Shown here one piece after another: positions 44,735 to 54,846 of a DNA stretch of 64,000 bases. The position numbers were made by a program, and so were the translations under genes. Positions within the stretch are counted from its first letter, which is position 1. Each line of letters opens with the position of its first letter. Location: positions 124,001 to 188,000 of the forward strand of contig CALNXY010000005.1 in the NCBI GenBank assembly GCA_942490705.1. Direction: 5' to 3'. Under the pieces are notes generated by a model. The model saw nothing but the letters and a program-made list of their open reading frames with translations. It was not told where the DNA came from and searched no databases. This DNA comes from JAGRCP01 sp942490705. GTDB taxonomy: Bacteria; Chloroflexota; Anaerolineae; Caldilineales; Caldilineaceae.

Positions 44735-45070
44735 CTATTGGTTTGGTGAAACAAAGAAATCCCACACGAATTGTACGACATCAGCTGCCAAACTGATTCG
44801 AGGGTTTCTGCTACCAAAGCCTGTAGTCAGTGTTGCGGCATTTACACTCAAGTCTGCACCGGACAACCTGCCGTGGCTTGCTCCATAGAGTGCACATGCA
44901 ACACCTACTCCAGTAGCTGTCCCACTGGCAGTTCGGCCGCCTACTGCACAGGCCGGCATATAAGGACCATGCACTGGTGATGTTACCAGCAAGGTTGAGC
45001 CGCTGACGCTGATTGCATCGATGCCGACAGTAATGCAATCCATGTTTTCACATGACATAGAATCATGCAT
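44735..45070 (-). CDS. Orphan RHS C-terminal tip module
   Basis: 111 residues, overlapping the end of the RHS gene by eight bases in a +1-shifted frame. Its sequence (ITVGIDAISVSGSTLLV then ATGVGVACALYG, DLSVNAATLTTGFGSR, SLAADVVQFVWDFF) runs parallel to the C-terminal region of the RHS protein itself (DIALGIASGGVILC, GTGAGLSTANWI, SLDVAISWTTTSVGFTYGTRGKGVVGVVVSYLQ in part). It is either a displaced alternative tip left by recombination or the original C-terminus cut off by a frameshift. The shifted frame stays open for about 18 codons upstream of its ATG. No immunity-like gene is evident. Confidence 0.5.
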   Translation of the reverse strand: MHDSMSCENMDCITVGIDAISVSGSTLLVTSPVHGPYMPACAVGGRTASGTATGVGVACALYGASHGRLSGADLSVNAATLTTGFGSRNPRISLAADVVQFVWDFFVSPNQ

Positions 45071-46967
45071 GGCTTGACTGCCGCGATTGGAGAGTGTGTT
45101 TAGGTTGCGCTGCCTGGAGATAGCTGACTACCACACCAACAACCCCCTTACCTCTTGTGCCGTATGTAAAACCTACACTTGTTGTCGTCCAAGAGATCGC
45201 TACATCCAGGCTGGTCACATCACGCTCTCCTCTAATCCAGTTCGCCGTACTTAATCCGGCACCGGTTCCTCCCGCCACCATTGCAGCTCCCCCTGCAACT
45301 GCCAAGCATGATCCTGCCGTTGACCATGCGCAAAGTATCACTCCGCCAGAAGCTATGCCAAGCGCAATGTCATCTGTTGCACTAGCACAACCCATCGGGA
45401 AGTCCTGCGCACATGCAATCCCGTTCTCGGTGATCGATTGCCCTGGCATCCGCAAATCAGGATTTTGCGGCTCATGCAACTCCGGCGCAGGATTGAAGAT
45501 TGCATGGCGTATGCCTGCTGCTTGATAGCGCGGCGTCCAGAAAGCAACGGCTCGACTCCGGATAAAGTCGGTATCGGCATAGCTCAGCGTGGCAATGTGC
45601 TGCATCCACTCATCGGCCGAGATGTCATGGCCGCCGGAAAAATAGTTTGGATCCGCCGGCCAGGATTGGTAGTAATAATCGCGCCAGCGGTCTTCGCCAA
45701 AGGCATGGTAAGCGCGCTGGGCCGAATAGACGCCCGTACTGGCATACGTCTCCATCAGGATCGAGCCGAAATGGTCCCAGTGCAGGTAACGAGTTTGTGG
45801 ATTGCCGGCTCCCTCCTCACGCATGGCGACCCGCTGGTCGCCGAAGTAGTAGTTCTTGCGAATGGTGACGCTCGTGCCGCCGGCGGACGCGAGCGCCTGA
45901 GGGACAGAGTCGTCAGCCTTCCCCACCCCTTCCCGCCCAATGAGCGGCAGGTAGATGCGCGGCCCGCTCACCTTCAGGGGCGCCGACGTTGTAGCAGCCG
46001 GCCAGGGCGCTGGCCCGGGGTCGGCGACCCGATAAGCGACGTCCGCCACCTCGACCTCGTAGTAACGATTGATTACGTAGGTCGTGACGCCGCCACCCTC
46101 TACCTTGACACGGCGGCCGTCCGGCGCATAGGCATAGCGAGCAAGGATCGCACCGCCTTGCTCAACCGTCTCCAGCCGATTTTCCCCGTCCCAGGAGAGT
46201 GTCTGCGCGTCAGCCGTGCCCTTGCGCCGCAGCGTCATGTTACCGGCCAGGTCGTAGTCGTAGCGGTCGTGACCATTGACGCGGTTCACGCCATAGCGCA
46301 CCTGGTAGGCGTCATAGGTGAAAGTCTTGCCCGCAAATATGGAAAAAGTACCGTTGGACCGCCACCCGTAGACGCGCCCGAATCCATTCGTTACCCGATT
46401 CTGGTCGTCATAGTCAAAAGAATGCGTCCCATTCGGTCCGTCGACGTACTCCTCGCCCAAGCCACCCACGTTGCCAAAGCTGTCATAGCCGTAGAGCAGC
46501 GAGAGGCGTTCATCGCTCCCAGCGTCCTCGCCCACCTTGATCTGGCTCAGCAGACCGTTGCCGTTGGGCTTGTACGATGTTCCCGTCCACGGCCAGTAGC
46601 TCTGCGTGCGGTAGAGAGCGCTGCCCCCCGAGCCCAGGCGCAGGCTGGTAAGGCGCGCGGCTTCATCGTAGGCGGCATTGCCCGCGTTGACCCCTTTGGC
46701 GCTGCTCATGGTATCGGGCAATCCCATACCGTTATAGGCCATATTGACCACCTCGCCATCCGGATATGTGATTTCATGCAGGCGATGGGCGTCGTCATAT
46801 CGAAATTCGGTCACATACGTTGATTGAGGCGCGCCCGCGATGCGGACGGTCTCCCGCCAAACGCGGCCTAGGCCGTCGTAGTCTAGATCCTGCTGGTAGG
46901 AGCCGTCGGTGTAACGCGTCTGCAGAGACGTACAGGCTGAGGGAAAGAATCGACCTATCGGGGGCAT
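45063..46967 (-). CDS. Truncated RHS/YD-repeat protein
   Basis: 634 residues from the ATG at 46967, which does have AAGGAG in front. The protein starts directly inside YD repeats (YTDGSYQQDLDYDGLGR; FRYDDAHRLHEITYPDG; DYDLAGNMTLRRKG), with no signal peptide or N-terminal domains, so it is 5'-truncated relative to full RHS proteins. The core region RYLHWDHFGSILMETYASTG and AYHAFGEDRW is present. The usual core end (ARYYDPxxGRF through DPSGH) is missing, replaced by an unfamiliar segment and a hydrophobic Gly-rich tip. An internal IYLPLIGR motif resembles sorting-type motifs of Chloroflexota secreted proteins. Surface display or toxin delivery is uncertain in this shortened form. Confidence 0.75.
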   Translation of the reverse strand: MPPIGRFFPSACTSLQTRYTDGSYQQDLDYDGLGRVWRETVRIAGAPQSTYVTEFRYDDAHRLHEITYPDGEVVNMAYNGMGLPDTMSSAKGVNAGNAAYDEAARLTSLRLGSGGSALYRTQSYWPWTGTSYKPNGNGLLSQIKVGEDAGSDERLSLLYGYDSFGNVGGLGEEYVDGPNGTHSFDYDDQNRVTNGFGRVYGWRSNGTFSIFAGKTFTYDAYQVRYGVNRVNGHDRYDYDLAGNMTLRRKGTADAQTLSWDGENRLETVEQGGAILARYAYAPDGRRVKVEGGGVTTYVINRYYEVEVADVAYRVADPGPAPWPAATTSAPLKVSGPRIYLPLIGREGVGKADDSVPQALASAGGTSVTIRKNYYFGDQRVAMREEGAGNPQTRYLHWDHFGSILMETYASTGVYSAQRAYHAFGEDRWRDYYYQSWPADPNYFSGGHDISADEWMQHIATLSYADTDFIRSRAVAFWTPRYQAAGIRHAIFNPAPELHEPQNPDLRMPGQSITENGIACAQDFPMGCASATDDIALGIASGGVILCAWSTAGSCLAVAGGAAMVAGGTGAGLSTANWIRGERDVTSLDVAISWTTTSVGFTYGTRGKGVVGVVVSYLQAAQPKHTLQSRQSSHA

Positions 46968-47213
46968 CAGTCGCTCCTTGCATCGAAAACGCAGGCAGCA
47001 CTGCTCACGTCATGGTCGACTACAGCTTACAGCTTAAGTCGCCGAGTCAAGGGCACGTCAGCAACGCAGCACGTTCCGAGGTTGCGTGAATAGAGTTGTC
47101 ATGTATGGCCGGCGTCGAATAGGCGAGGAAAATTCGTCGTCCGGGGACACCGACGAAGATGTGCCGAGGCACAAAGTAATTGTTTAACCAACCTACCCTG
47201 TTTCGATCTGATT
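46968..47213. other. Spacer between RHS gene and RHS core-end remnant
   Basis: About 250 bp. It holds the ribosome site of the RHS gene and a direct repeat AGCTGTAAGCTGTA (minus strand) near 47025. No gene was recognised. It was probably left by the RHS rearrangement. Confidence 0.4.
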
Positions 47214-47349
47214 GTCAATACAGAAATTTGTGGCCGTCATTTTCGTCTGGATAGCCATTGACTATGGTCGCGCAATGCCCGCTCGGGTCGTTATACTTGA
47301 ACGGATTCCCATCCGCGTACAGATACCGATTGCAGGCCGGCACGTCACC
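47214..47349 (-). pseudogene. Orphan RHS core-end fragment
   Basis: Directly after the stop of the ELW-DGT protein, in the same frame, 44 codons read CNRYLYADGNPFKYNDPSGH followed by CATIVNGYPDENDGHKFLY and a TGA. The pattern NRYxYxxxNPxxYxDPSGH is the hallmark of the RHS repeat-associated core end, with a short tip. It has no start codon context of its own. It lies about 250 bp upstream of a truncated RHS gene lacking this part, so it is a recombination leftover. Confidence 0.82.
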
Positions 47350-48867
47350 TCAACGCCCTGTTATCGGCAGGAACAGATTGGACACCTCGAATTGAGTCGT
47401 ATCGATCCGCCAGAGCACTCGCTCTTCGGATACGGGCCCCTCGCTATCGGGAACCAGACGGTCGGCAAAGTAGACGTGATCCCCGGCGACGGACAGCGTG
47501 GGCCAGAGTATCAGCTGCAGGCCCAGATCACGCAGGGTTGCTGCGTGGGGCGCGGATGCTGTCGCCACTTTGAGCGAGTGCCACTGGCCGACTCGCCCCA
47601 GCACATACACGCCCTCATCGGTGGCGGTCAGCGCATACGGATTGGGCCGGCCGATGACGGTGCGAGCCGTCGTGCCCGCCACAGTACCGTCCGTCCGCCA
47701 CAGGGTTGTATGCAGAGACAGCGTGCCTTCCCCTGCAGTCGCCGTGAAGTAGGCCCATCCATCGTGATTCAGGCTCGTACCTCGACCGATTAAGATCGAG
47801 CCGAACGGCGACTCTATAGTTGCAAGCAGCTCGGTCGATTCGTCGTCGAGGTTGAAGCGCAGCACGTCGACCTTGCCCTCGCGATACTCTAGCAACACAA
47901 CCCCAGTGTCGAGCAGAAAGAGCTGTTCGATATCCAGCCCGCTGGGATGATCCGCCAGTAGGTCGGTCAGCGGCGCGGCGTAGACGAGCGCGGTTCCCTC
48001 TGCGGTTCCGTCGGAGCGCCAGAGGCCTGCCGTGCCATCGACATCTTCGCCGAGAAAATAGGCTGCTTCCCCCCTCACAACGATATGGCGGCCAAACCGG
48101 AACCAGTCGCTCCCATCCTCACTGCCGGGGAAGGACCGCACGTGGTGGAAGGTCTCTTCCTCCAGATACCAGAGATGCTTGTCAGCATTGAGGGATAATT
48201 CGAAATAGAGCCGAGTGCTGTGATGGCCCTGACGAAAGGGATAGGGCGGAAACCGAGTAAAATCGGTCATGTCGGTTAAGCCCGGCACCTCGAGCAGTTC
48301 CGTGCTTGCCGGCGTGCCCGCCGTGCGATAAAGCGAATAGGTCCACGTTTCGACCGGTTCATCGGCCTGATAGGTCGTAAAGTAGAGCCAACCTTGCGCC
48401 TCGAACCAGGGCAGCACCATCTCATCCGCAGCATCGTGCAGCAACTCCGTGCCAGCCTCCGTACCGTCAGAGAGCCACAGCGCTCGCGTGCCGTCCGCCT
48501 CGTCTAGCGTGAGCACCAGCCGGTCGCCAAATGTGGCTGAAATCTGTACGCTGCGTAGATCCTCATCGAACGTGTAGACCAGTTCCGTTCCGGTCTCACT
48601 GCCGTCGGTCCGCCAGAGCGTGGGCGCCGCGTGGCCTGTGTTCGACGAACGATTGGCAATAAAGTACGCTATGTCGCCAAGCGCTGTGACCTCGGTCTGC
48701 AACCGTACACGCGGCGCGACGCCGGCACTCTGCACAACGGCAACAGCGGGTTCCGGTGTCGTATCCATTCCGTCAGCTGCTGCCTGCCCGGCAACGAACA
48801 GCAGGAGCAGGCAGGCGCCCAACAAAGTGGAGACAAGCGTGACCATCGGTAGTTTCTGAATAAACAT
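47350..48867 (-). CDS. Secreted ELW-x-x-DGT repeat protein
   Basis: 505 residues. Signal peptide (about 1-32, ending GQAAA). The rest consists of repeats with the (L/E)W(R/L)(T/S)DGTxxGT motif: TLWRTDGSETGT, ALWLSDGTEAGT, GLWRSDGTAEGT and TLWRTDGTVAGT, each followed by a beta-strand segment YF. Such repeats form beta-propeller-like surface proteins of unknown function. The C-terminus ends NLFLPITGR, a form of the LPL/I-x-R ending common on secreted Chloroflexota proteins. Its TGA stop is followed in frame by an RHS core-end fragment, so this end may be a recombination junction. Confidence 0.8.
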   Translation of the reverse strand: MFIQKLPMVTLVSTLLGACLLLLFVAGQAAADGMDTTPEPAVAVVQSAGVAPRVRLQTEVTALGDIAYFIANRSSNTGHAAPTLWRTDGSETGTELVYTFDEDLRSVQISATFGDRLVLTLDEADGTRALWLSDGTEAGTELLHDAADEMVLPWFEAQGWLYFTTYQADEPVETWTYSLYRTAGTPASTELLEVPGLTDMTDFTRFPPYPFRQGHHSTRLYFELSLNADKHLWYLEEETFHHVRSFPGSEDGSDWFRFGRHIVVRGEAAYFLGEDVDGTAGLWRSDGTAEGTALVYAAPLTDLLADHPSGLDIEQLFLLDTGVVLLEYREGKVDVLRFNLDDESTELLATIESPFGSILIGRGTSLNHDGWAYFTATAGEGTLSLHTTLWRTDGTVAGTTARTVIGRPNPYALTATDEGVYVLGRVGQWHSLKVATASAPHAATLRDLGLQLILWPTLSVAGDHVYFADRLVPDSEGPVSEERVLWRIDTTQFEVSNLFLPITGR

Positions 48868-48908
48868 GACAGCAAATCCTTTCCAAACTCGACGTTTCCA
48901 TCTCCTTC

Positions 48909-48983
48909 ATCGGATTGCTGTCTAGTGTGGCAGAAGAAACGCAATCCGATGCATCATGAATCGGCCGTGGTGCATCGGATTGC
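48909..48983. promoter_or_regulatory. Three copies of GCAATCCGAT between divergent genes
   Basis: ATCGGATTGC occurs at 48909-48918 and 48974-48983 and its complement at 48941-48950. The last two extend to a perfect 13-bp inverted repeat (GCAATCCGATGCA, 17-nt loop, TGCATCGGATTGC). The site lies between the divergent ELW-DGT and luciferase-like genes, which suits a shared operator; a hairpin is the alternative. Confidence 0.55.
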
Positions 48984-49070
48984 AGAATGCTTTGCTATTT
49001 TCGCTTTGCGCGTTCAGAGCAGTCAGCAGTACAATCTGCCCGTCAACCATCTCAGTGCTAGAGGAGAACC

Positions 49071-50054
49071 GTGAAATTCAGCCTGCGCCTCAACAACGAT
49101 CTCCCCCTACCCGACTATATCGACCTCGCCCAAGCTGCCGAAACCGCCGGCTTCGACCAGATCTGGGTCTCCAACGATCTCTTCCTGCGCAGCGCGCCCG
49201 TCATTCTGGCGGCCATGGCCCAGGCGACCACGCACATCGAGATCGGGACCGGCATCATGAACCCGTACACTTTCCACCCGGCCGAGCTGGCCATGCTGGC
49301 CGCGACCATGGACGAGTTGAGCGGCAATCGCTTCAATTTGGGTCTGGCGGCCGGTGCGGGCGAGTTCTTCAAGTGGGTGGGGATTGAGCAGACGAGCCCG
49401 CTGGCGGCCGTGCGTGAAAGCATTACGGCCATCCGTGGCCTCTTGCGCGGTGAGCGGGTTGCGCTAGACGGCCGCGTTCTCCAGTGGTCGGAGGAGGCCT
49501 ACCTGCGCTTCACGCCGCCGCGCGTCACGCCCATCTACGTGGGCGCAATGGGTCCCAAGATGCTGGCCTTGGCTGGCGAGCAGGCTGATGGCGTGCTGCC
49601 GCTCCTCTTCCCGCCAGAGCACTATTTCACCGTGCGTCCGCTCATCGCAGCGGGGGAAGCACACCGCGATCCGTCCCTGGGGACGCTAGACGTTGCCGCC
49701 TGCATCTGGGTTTCCGTGGCGGAAGACTCCGCATCCGCGCGCCGCGTCCTCGCCCACAAGATCGCCTACTATGGCCATGCACTCAGCCCGCTCATCCTCG
49801 ATCAGCTCGACCTCACCCGGGCTGACTTTCAGCCCATCGAGCAGGCGATCATGGTCGAACGCGATGTCAACAAGGCCATCGCGCTGGTCGACGATCGCAT
49901 GCTGCGCATCGGCGTCGTCGGCACAGCTGATGATGCCGTCGCCCGTCTACAACCGCTGGTCGACGCCGGCGTCAGCCATCTCAGCTTTGGCCCGCCCCTG
50001 GGCCCGGATCCGGTGGCAGCAGTCCGGATGCTGGGAGAGGCCATTAACAATTGA
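49071..50054 (+). CDS. Luciferase-like (LLM class, probably F420-dependent) oxidoreductase
   Basis: 327 residues from a GTG at 49071 with GAGGAGA upstream. TIM-barrel LLM pattern: FDQIWVSNDLFLRSAPVILAA, IEIGTGIMNPYTFHPAELAM, the loop NRFNLGLAAGAGEF, then PIYVGAMGPKMLALAGEQADGVLPL, as in F420-dependent methylenetetrahydromethanopterin reductase-like enzymes. It is in the same superfamily as the protein at 9837-10838. The substrate is unknown. The stop is embedded in an inverted-repeat spacer. Confidence 0.87.
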   Translation: MKFSLRLNNDLPLPDYIDLAQAAETAGFDQIWVSNDLFLRSAPVILAAMAQATTHIEIGTGIMNPYTFHPAELAMLAATMDELSGNRFNLGLAAGAGEFFKWVGIEQTSPLAAVRESITAIRGLLRGERVALDGRVLQWSEEAYLRFTPPRVTPIYVGAMGPKMLALAGEQADGVLPLLFPPEHYFTVRPLIAAGEAHRDPSLGTLDVAACIWVSVAEDSASARRVLAHKIAYYGHALSPLILDQLDLTRADFQPIEQAIMVERDVNKAIALVDDRMLRIGVVGTADDAVARLQPLVDAGVSHLSFGPPLGPDPVAAVRMLGEAINN

Positions 50055-50080
50055 CAATTGTCGATTGGCAATTGTCAATT
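50049..50080. repeat. 12-bp perfect inverted repeat (ATTGACAATTG words)
   Basis: AATTGACAATTG (50049-50060), loop TCGATTGG, CAATTGTCAATT (50069-50080). It overlaps the last codons of the luciferase-like gene. Similar words (GATTGTCAATTATTG) occur upstream of the other luciferase-like gene near 10905. Confidence 0.7.
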
Positions 50081-50088
50081 ATCGATGG

Positions 50089-50439
50089 TTAATCGGCTTC
50101 CCATGGAATTGGGCTGACGTCGTCATGGCGCAGGGTACGTTGGGCCAGGCGGTCGATGCGCATGGTGAGCTTGCAGGCCGGGTCGGGGCAAACGGCGCGG
50201 GAGTCGGTTTCCATCCAGTCGGCCGGATGATTCAGGCGCTGTTTGGCCGGCAGCAGGGGCATGACCGCCTGCATGGCGTAGAGGCAGAAGTCCTCACCGT
50301 CGGGCAAGGAGAGTTTGCCGCCGCGCAGAAAGAAGCAGTCGCCTACGGCCATGCTGCACGTGCAGTGGCCCTCGATACTCTCGACAACAATTTGGAGATC
50401 GTAGAGGGTAAATTCATCGCTGCGATTGGATGTCGTCAT
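50089..50439 (-). CDS. TIGR04076-family protein
   Basis: 116 residues from the ATG at 50439 with GGGGAA upstream. The family pattern is visible: IVVESIEGHCTCSMAVGDCFFL, then GEDFCLYAMQAVMPLLPAKQR and a late W. Cysteines at CTC, GDC, FCLYA and in CPDPAC (a possible second pair) suggest metal or cluster binding. The family function is unknown. It converges with the luciferase-like gene. Confidence 0.75.
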   Translation of the reverse strand: MTTSNRSDEFTLYDLQIVVESIEGHCTCSMAVGDCFFLRGGKLSLPDGEDFCLYAMQAVMPLLPAKQRLNHPADWMETDSRAVCPDPACKLTMRIDRLAQRTLRHDDVSPIPWEAD

Positions 50440-50502
50440 TCGTTGTTCCCCACTTCACGTAGATGGCAAGAATGTGGATAGTTGAACATCAGAATCTAAA
50501 CC

Positions 50503-50534
50503 AAAACGGCGTCCGGGTAAATACCCGGACGCCG
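50503..50534 (-). terminator. Intrinsic terminator of dnaJ
   Basis: 13-bp perfect stem CGGCGTCCGGGTA / TACCCGGACGCCG (50507-50519 and 50522-50534). On the minus strand it is followed by TTTT. It lies about 27 bp after the dnaJ stop. Confidence 0.88.
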
Positions 50535-50560
50535 TCGGTACACGCCACTGGTTCATTCTT

Positions 50561-51598
50561 CTAGCCGCGCAGATCACGCAGTTCCTCAAAGAGTACTTTT
50601 TCCTGCTCACTGAGATCAGTCGGTACGGCAATCTCAACCTCGGCCAGCAGATCGCCCCGTTGATCAGGGTTCTTGAGCTGAGGCATGCCCAACTTGCGCA
50701 AGCGGAAGGTCTTGCCGCCCTGGGTGCCCGGCGGAATCGTCAGCACGACGGGGCGATCCATAGTGGGCACCTGTACTTCGCCCCCCAAAACCGCGGTATA
50801 GAGGTCGATGGGCACGTTCACGGTCAGATTGTCGCCGTCGCGCTCAAAGCGGCGATCGGGTTCCACCGTCACGCGCAGGATGATGTCGCCACCGCCCACG
50901 CCACGCATACGCACCTTGGAGCCGGTCTTGACGCCACGCGGAATGTTGACCTCAAAACGGCTGCCGTCCGTATCCTCGAGCCGGCGCTGGGTGCCGTTAA
51001 AAGCCTCTTCCAGGGTCACGGTCACCGGCACTTCGGTGGACTGGGGCTGCTGGGTCTGGGTCGCATACGGGTCGTAGCCTTGTTGCCCGCCACCGTAGCC
51101 GCCGTAAGGATCATACTGTGCACCGCCCATGCCACCGCCGCCGCCCATACCGCCGCCAAAGAGCGTGTCAAAGAAGCTGGAGTAGCCACTGCCGCCCCGA
51201 CTGCGGCCGCCGCTGCGGCCGCCACCCCGGCCCCCCAATCCCATCTGGCGTAGAATCTCTTCCAGATCCTCAGGCGAAACCTGTTGCGCACCGCCGCCGC
51301 CAAATCCGCCGTAGCCGCCGCCCATCCCACCGCCCATACCAGCGCCGCCAGCCGCGTCACCGGCACGAGCGTACTGCTCCCACTGCGCGCCGAAACGATC
51401 ATACTGCTTGCGCTTCTCGGGATCAGAGAGCACGGTGTAGGCCTCATTCACTTGCTTGAATTTAGCCTCGGCGTCAGCATCATCCGGATTGCGGTCCGGG
51501 TGATACTGCTGAGCCAGCTTGCGAAAAGCCTTCTTGATTTCCTTTTCGTCGGCACTGCGTGAAATGCCGAGCGTTTCGTAATAGTCTCTGTATTCCAT
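50561..51598 (-). CDS. dnaJ: DnaJ/CbpA-type Hsp40 co-chaperone without zinc finger
   Basis: 345 residues from the ATG at 51598, which follows GTAGGTG. J domain at residues 1-70 with the HPD motif (YHPDRNPDD). A long Gly-rich region (about 85-180, many GGGMGGG runs) leads to the C-terminal substrate-binding domains (EVPVTVTLEEAFNGTQRRL; LRVTVEPDRRFERDGDNL). There are no CxxCxGxG zinc-finger repeats, so this is a type II, CbpA-like Hsp40. It starts six bases after the grpE stop, and both follow dnaK, so it serves as the J-protein of this DnaK. Confidence 0.92.
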   Translation of the reverse strand: MEYRDYYETLGISRSADEKEIKKAFRKLAQQYHPDRNPDDADAEAKFKQVNEAYTVLSDPEKRKQYDRFGAQWEQYARAGDAAGGAGMGGGMGGGYGGFGGGGAQQVSPEDLEEILRQMGLGGRGGGRSGGRSRGGSGYSSFFDTLFGGGMGGGGGMGGAQYDPYGGYGGGQQGYDPYATQTQQPQSTEVPVTVTLEEAFNGTQRRLEDTDGSRFEVNIPRGVKTGSKVRMRGVGGGDIILRVTVEPDRRFERDGDNLTVNVPIDLYTAVLGGEVQVPTMDRPVVLTIPPGTQGGKTFRLRKLGMPQLKNPDQRGDLLAEVEIAVPTDLSEQEKVLFEELRDLRG

Positions 51599-51604
51599 CG
51601 TCAC

Positions 51605-52396
51605 CTACTCCCCGCTCCCATTGCTTACTAATACGCGAGCCGGGCGCACTATGCGATCGCGATCGCGATAGCCGGCCTGGATTACGTGGGCCACGTGATC
51701 GGCCGGAATGTCGGCATGCTCAACCTGCCCCATGGCTTCGTGCATATTGGGGTCAAAGAGCTCGCCCTCGGCATTCAGACGTTCCACGCCGTAGCGCTTG
51801 AGCGTCTCCATAAAGGCGTGGCGAGTGGCTTCAATATTGGCCACAAAATCCTTGGCCGCCTGATCTTCCATGGTGTCGGCATGCTGAAGGGCCAGATCCA
51901 GATGATCGGCCAGCGGCAGCATATCAAGCAGAATCCGATTGCGCTCGCCGATAACTTCCTGATCTTTGCGCGTTTCAAGCCGCTTACGCATATTCTCCAT
52001 GTCGGCCTGCAAACGAGCAAACTTCTCTTGCCATGAAGCTTCCTCAGCGGCCTTCTCTTCATCTTCGAGTTGCTGACGCGCAGCCCGCTCGAAAACCAAC
52101 TCACTCTCGGTAGACTTGAGCGCCTCGCCCTGTTGGTGGAGCGCATCAGTCTTGATTTCCAACTCCTGCTCCAGCCGACTCATTTGGGCCGTCTGCGCTT
52201 CAAGTTGCGCCACAGCCTTCTCATACTGCGACTGGAGAGCTTGCGCATTGCCCTGCAATTCCTGCAGCTTGCTCTGCGTCTCACTGTACGCATTGGCAAG
52301 CTTCTGGTAATCCTCCAGCGTTGGCATGCGCTGGCCGCTGCGGCTAGCGGGCGGCTGACGCCGGCGCGGGTCGTACGGGTCGTAATAATTGGCCAT
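51605..52396 (-). CDS. grpE: Nucleotide exchange factor GrpE
   Basis: 263 residues, longer than usual because of an extended N-terminal coiled coil (about 25-135, Q/E/L-rich). The GrpE core is clear in MENMRKRLETRKDQE, ILLDMLPLADHLDLAL, GVERLNAEGELFDPNMHEAM and a C-terminal VIQAGYRDRDRIVRPARVLVS. It releases ADP from DnaK. The nearest purine-rich ribosome site (GAGGGG) is unusually far from the ATG, about 13 bases, which may lower expression relative to dnaK. Confidence 0.95.
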   Translation of the reverse strand: MANYYDPYDPRRRQPPASRSGQRMPTLEDYQKLANAYSETQSKLQELQGNAQALQSQYEKAVAQLEAQTAQMSRLEQELEIKTDALHQQGEALKSTESELVFERAARQQLEDEEKAAEEASWQEKFARLQADMENMRKRLETRKDQEVIGERNRILLDMLPLADHLDLALQHADTMEDQAAKDFVANIEATRHAFMETLKRYGVERLNAEGELFDPNMHEAMGQVEHADIPADHVAHVIQAGYRDRDRIVRPARVLVSNGSGE

Positions 52397-52453
52397 GCAG
52401 TTTTCTTTTCCCCTCTATGAAAAACGTAGCAATCGCGCCAGTTCTATAGCCTG

Positions 52454-52488
52454 AAAAAAACGGGCGAAGCATATGCCCCGCCCGTTTT
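52454..52488 (-). terminator. Terminator between dnaK and grpE
   Basis: Stem AAAACGGGCG / CGCCCGTTTT (52457-52466 and 52479-52488) with inner GCATATGC. On the minus strand it is followed by further Ts (seven in all). It lies about 80 bp after the dnaK stop and would make dnaK the more abundant transcript. Confidence 0.82.
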
Positions 52489-52565
52489 CATTCACCGGTC
52501 AATCACCAGTAGCAATCTACACTTGGCTTCAGAAGCTGTGCTGCCACGCAGTTAAATCTGAGTGA

Positions 52566-54488
<1,923 letters not shown>

Positions 54489-54846
54489 GTTCTAAATCTT
54501 CCTCCTAATGGGATTTCCAGTTGAGTTCAAAAGCTGTGGCGTGCACAGACTGTTTTGCATCACTCTTTTGCCCAGCGTGCGCGCTGCGTTTTGTTTCGTA
54601 CACTGGAACCAGTATACCCTCAAAATATTAGCTTGACGTTGTGCTTGCATTAGCAAAGTGTTTGAATTAGCGGGGAAATAAAACGCGAAATTTTGGCGCA
54701 CGAAGCCGTAGAATTTGCGCAGAGATACTGCTGTTTTGCGATCTTAATGCTGCGGTTCGCACCTCTCGCCTCGCCTGCACCTGTGGTACACTGAAGCAAA
54801 TATCCAAACGGGCCTAATGGTCCAAAAAATCAAAAAGGAGACTCTT
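54489..54846. other. Divergent control region of dnaK and the NYN gene
   Basis: About 350 bp. On the minus strand TATACT (54616-54611) is a plausible -10 box for dnaK, but no good -35 was found. No CIRCE element is present; TTAGCAAAGTG around 54650 is only a weak half-site resemblance. The plus-strand gene is preceded by AAAAAGGAG. Base composition is A/T-richer than the genes. Confidence 0.4.

Noticed and set aside
45438..46823. 461-residue plus-strand reading frame
   Set aside because: Antisense shadow of the RHS gene.
47350..47352. TGA of the ELW-DGT gene as a second selenocysteine codon
   Set aside because: The sequence after it is an RHS core-end piece, not a redoxin; a recombination junction explains it better.
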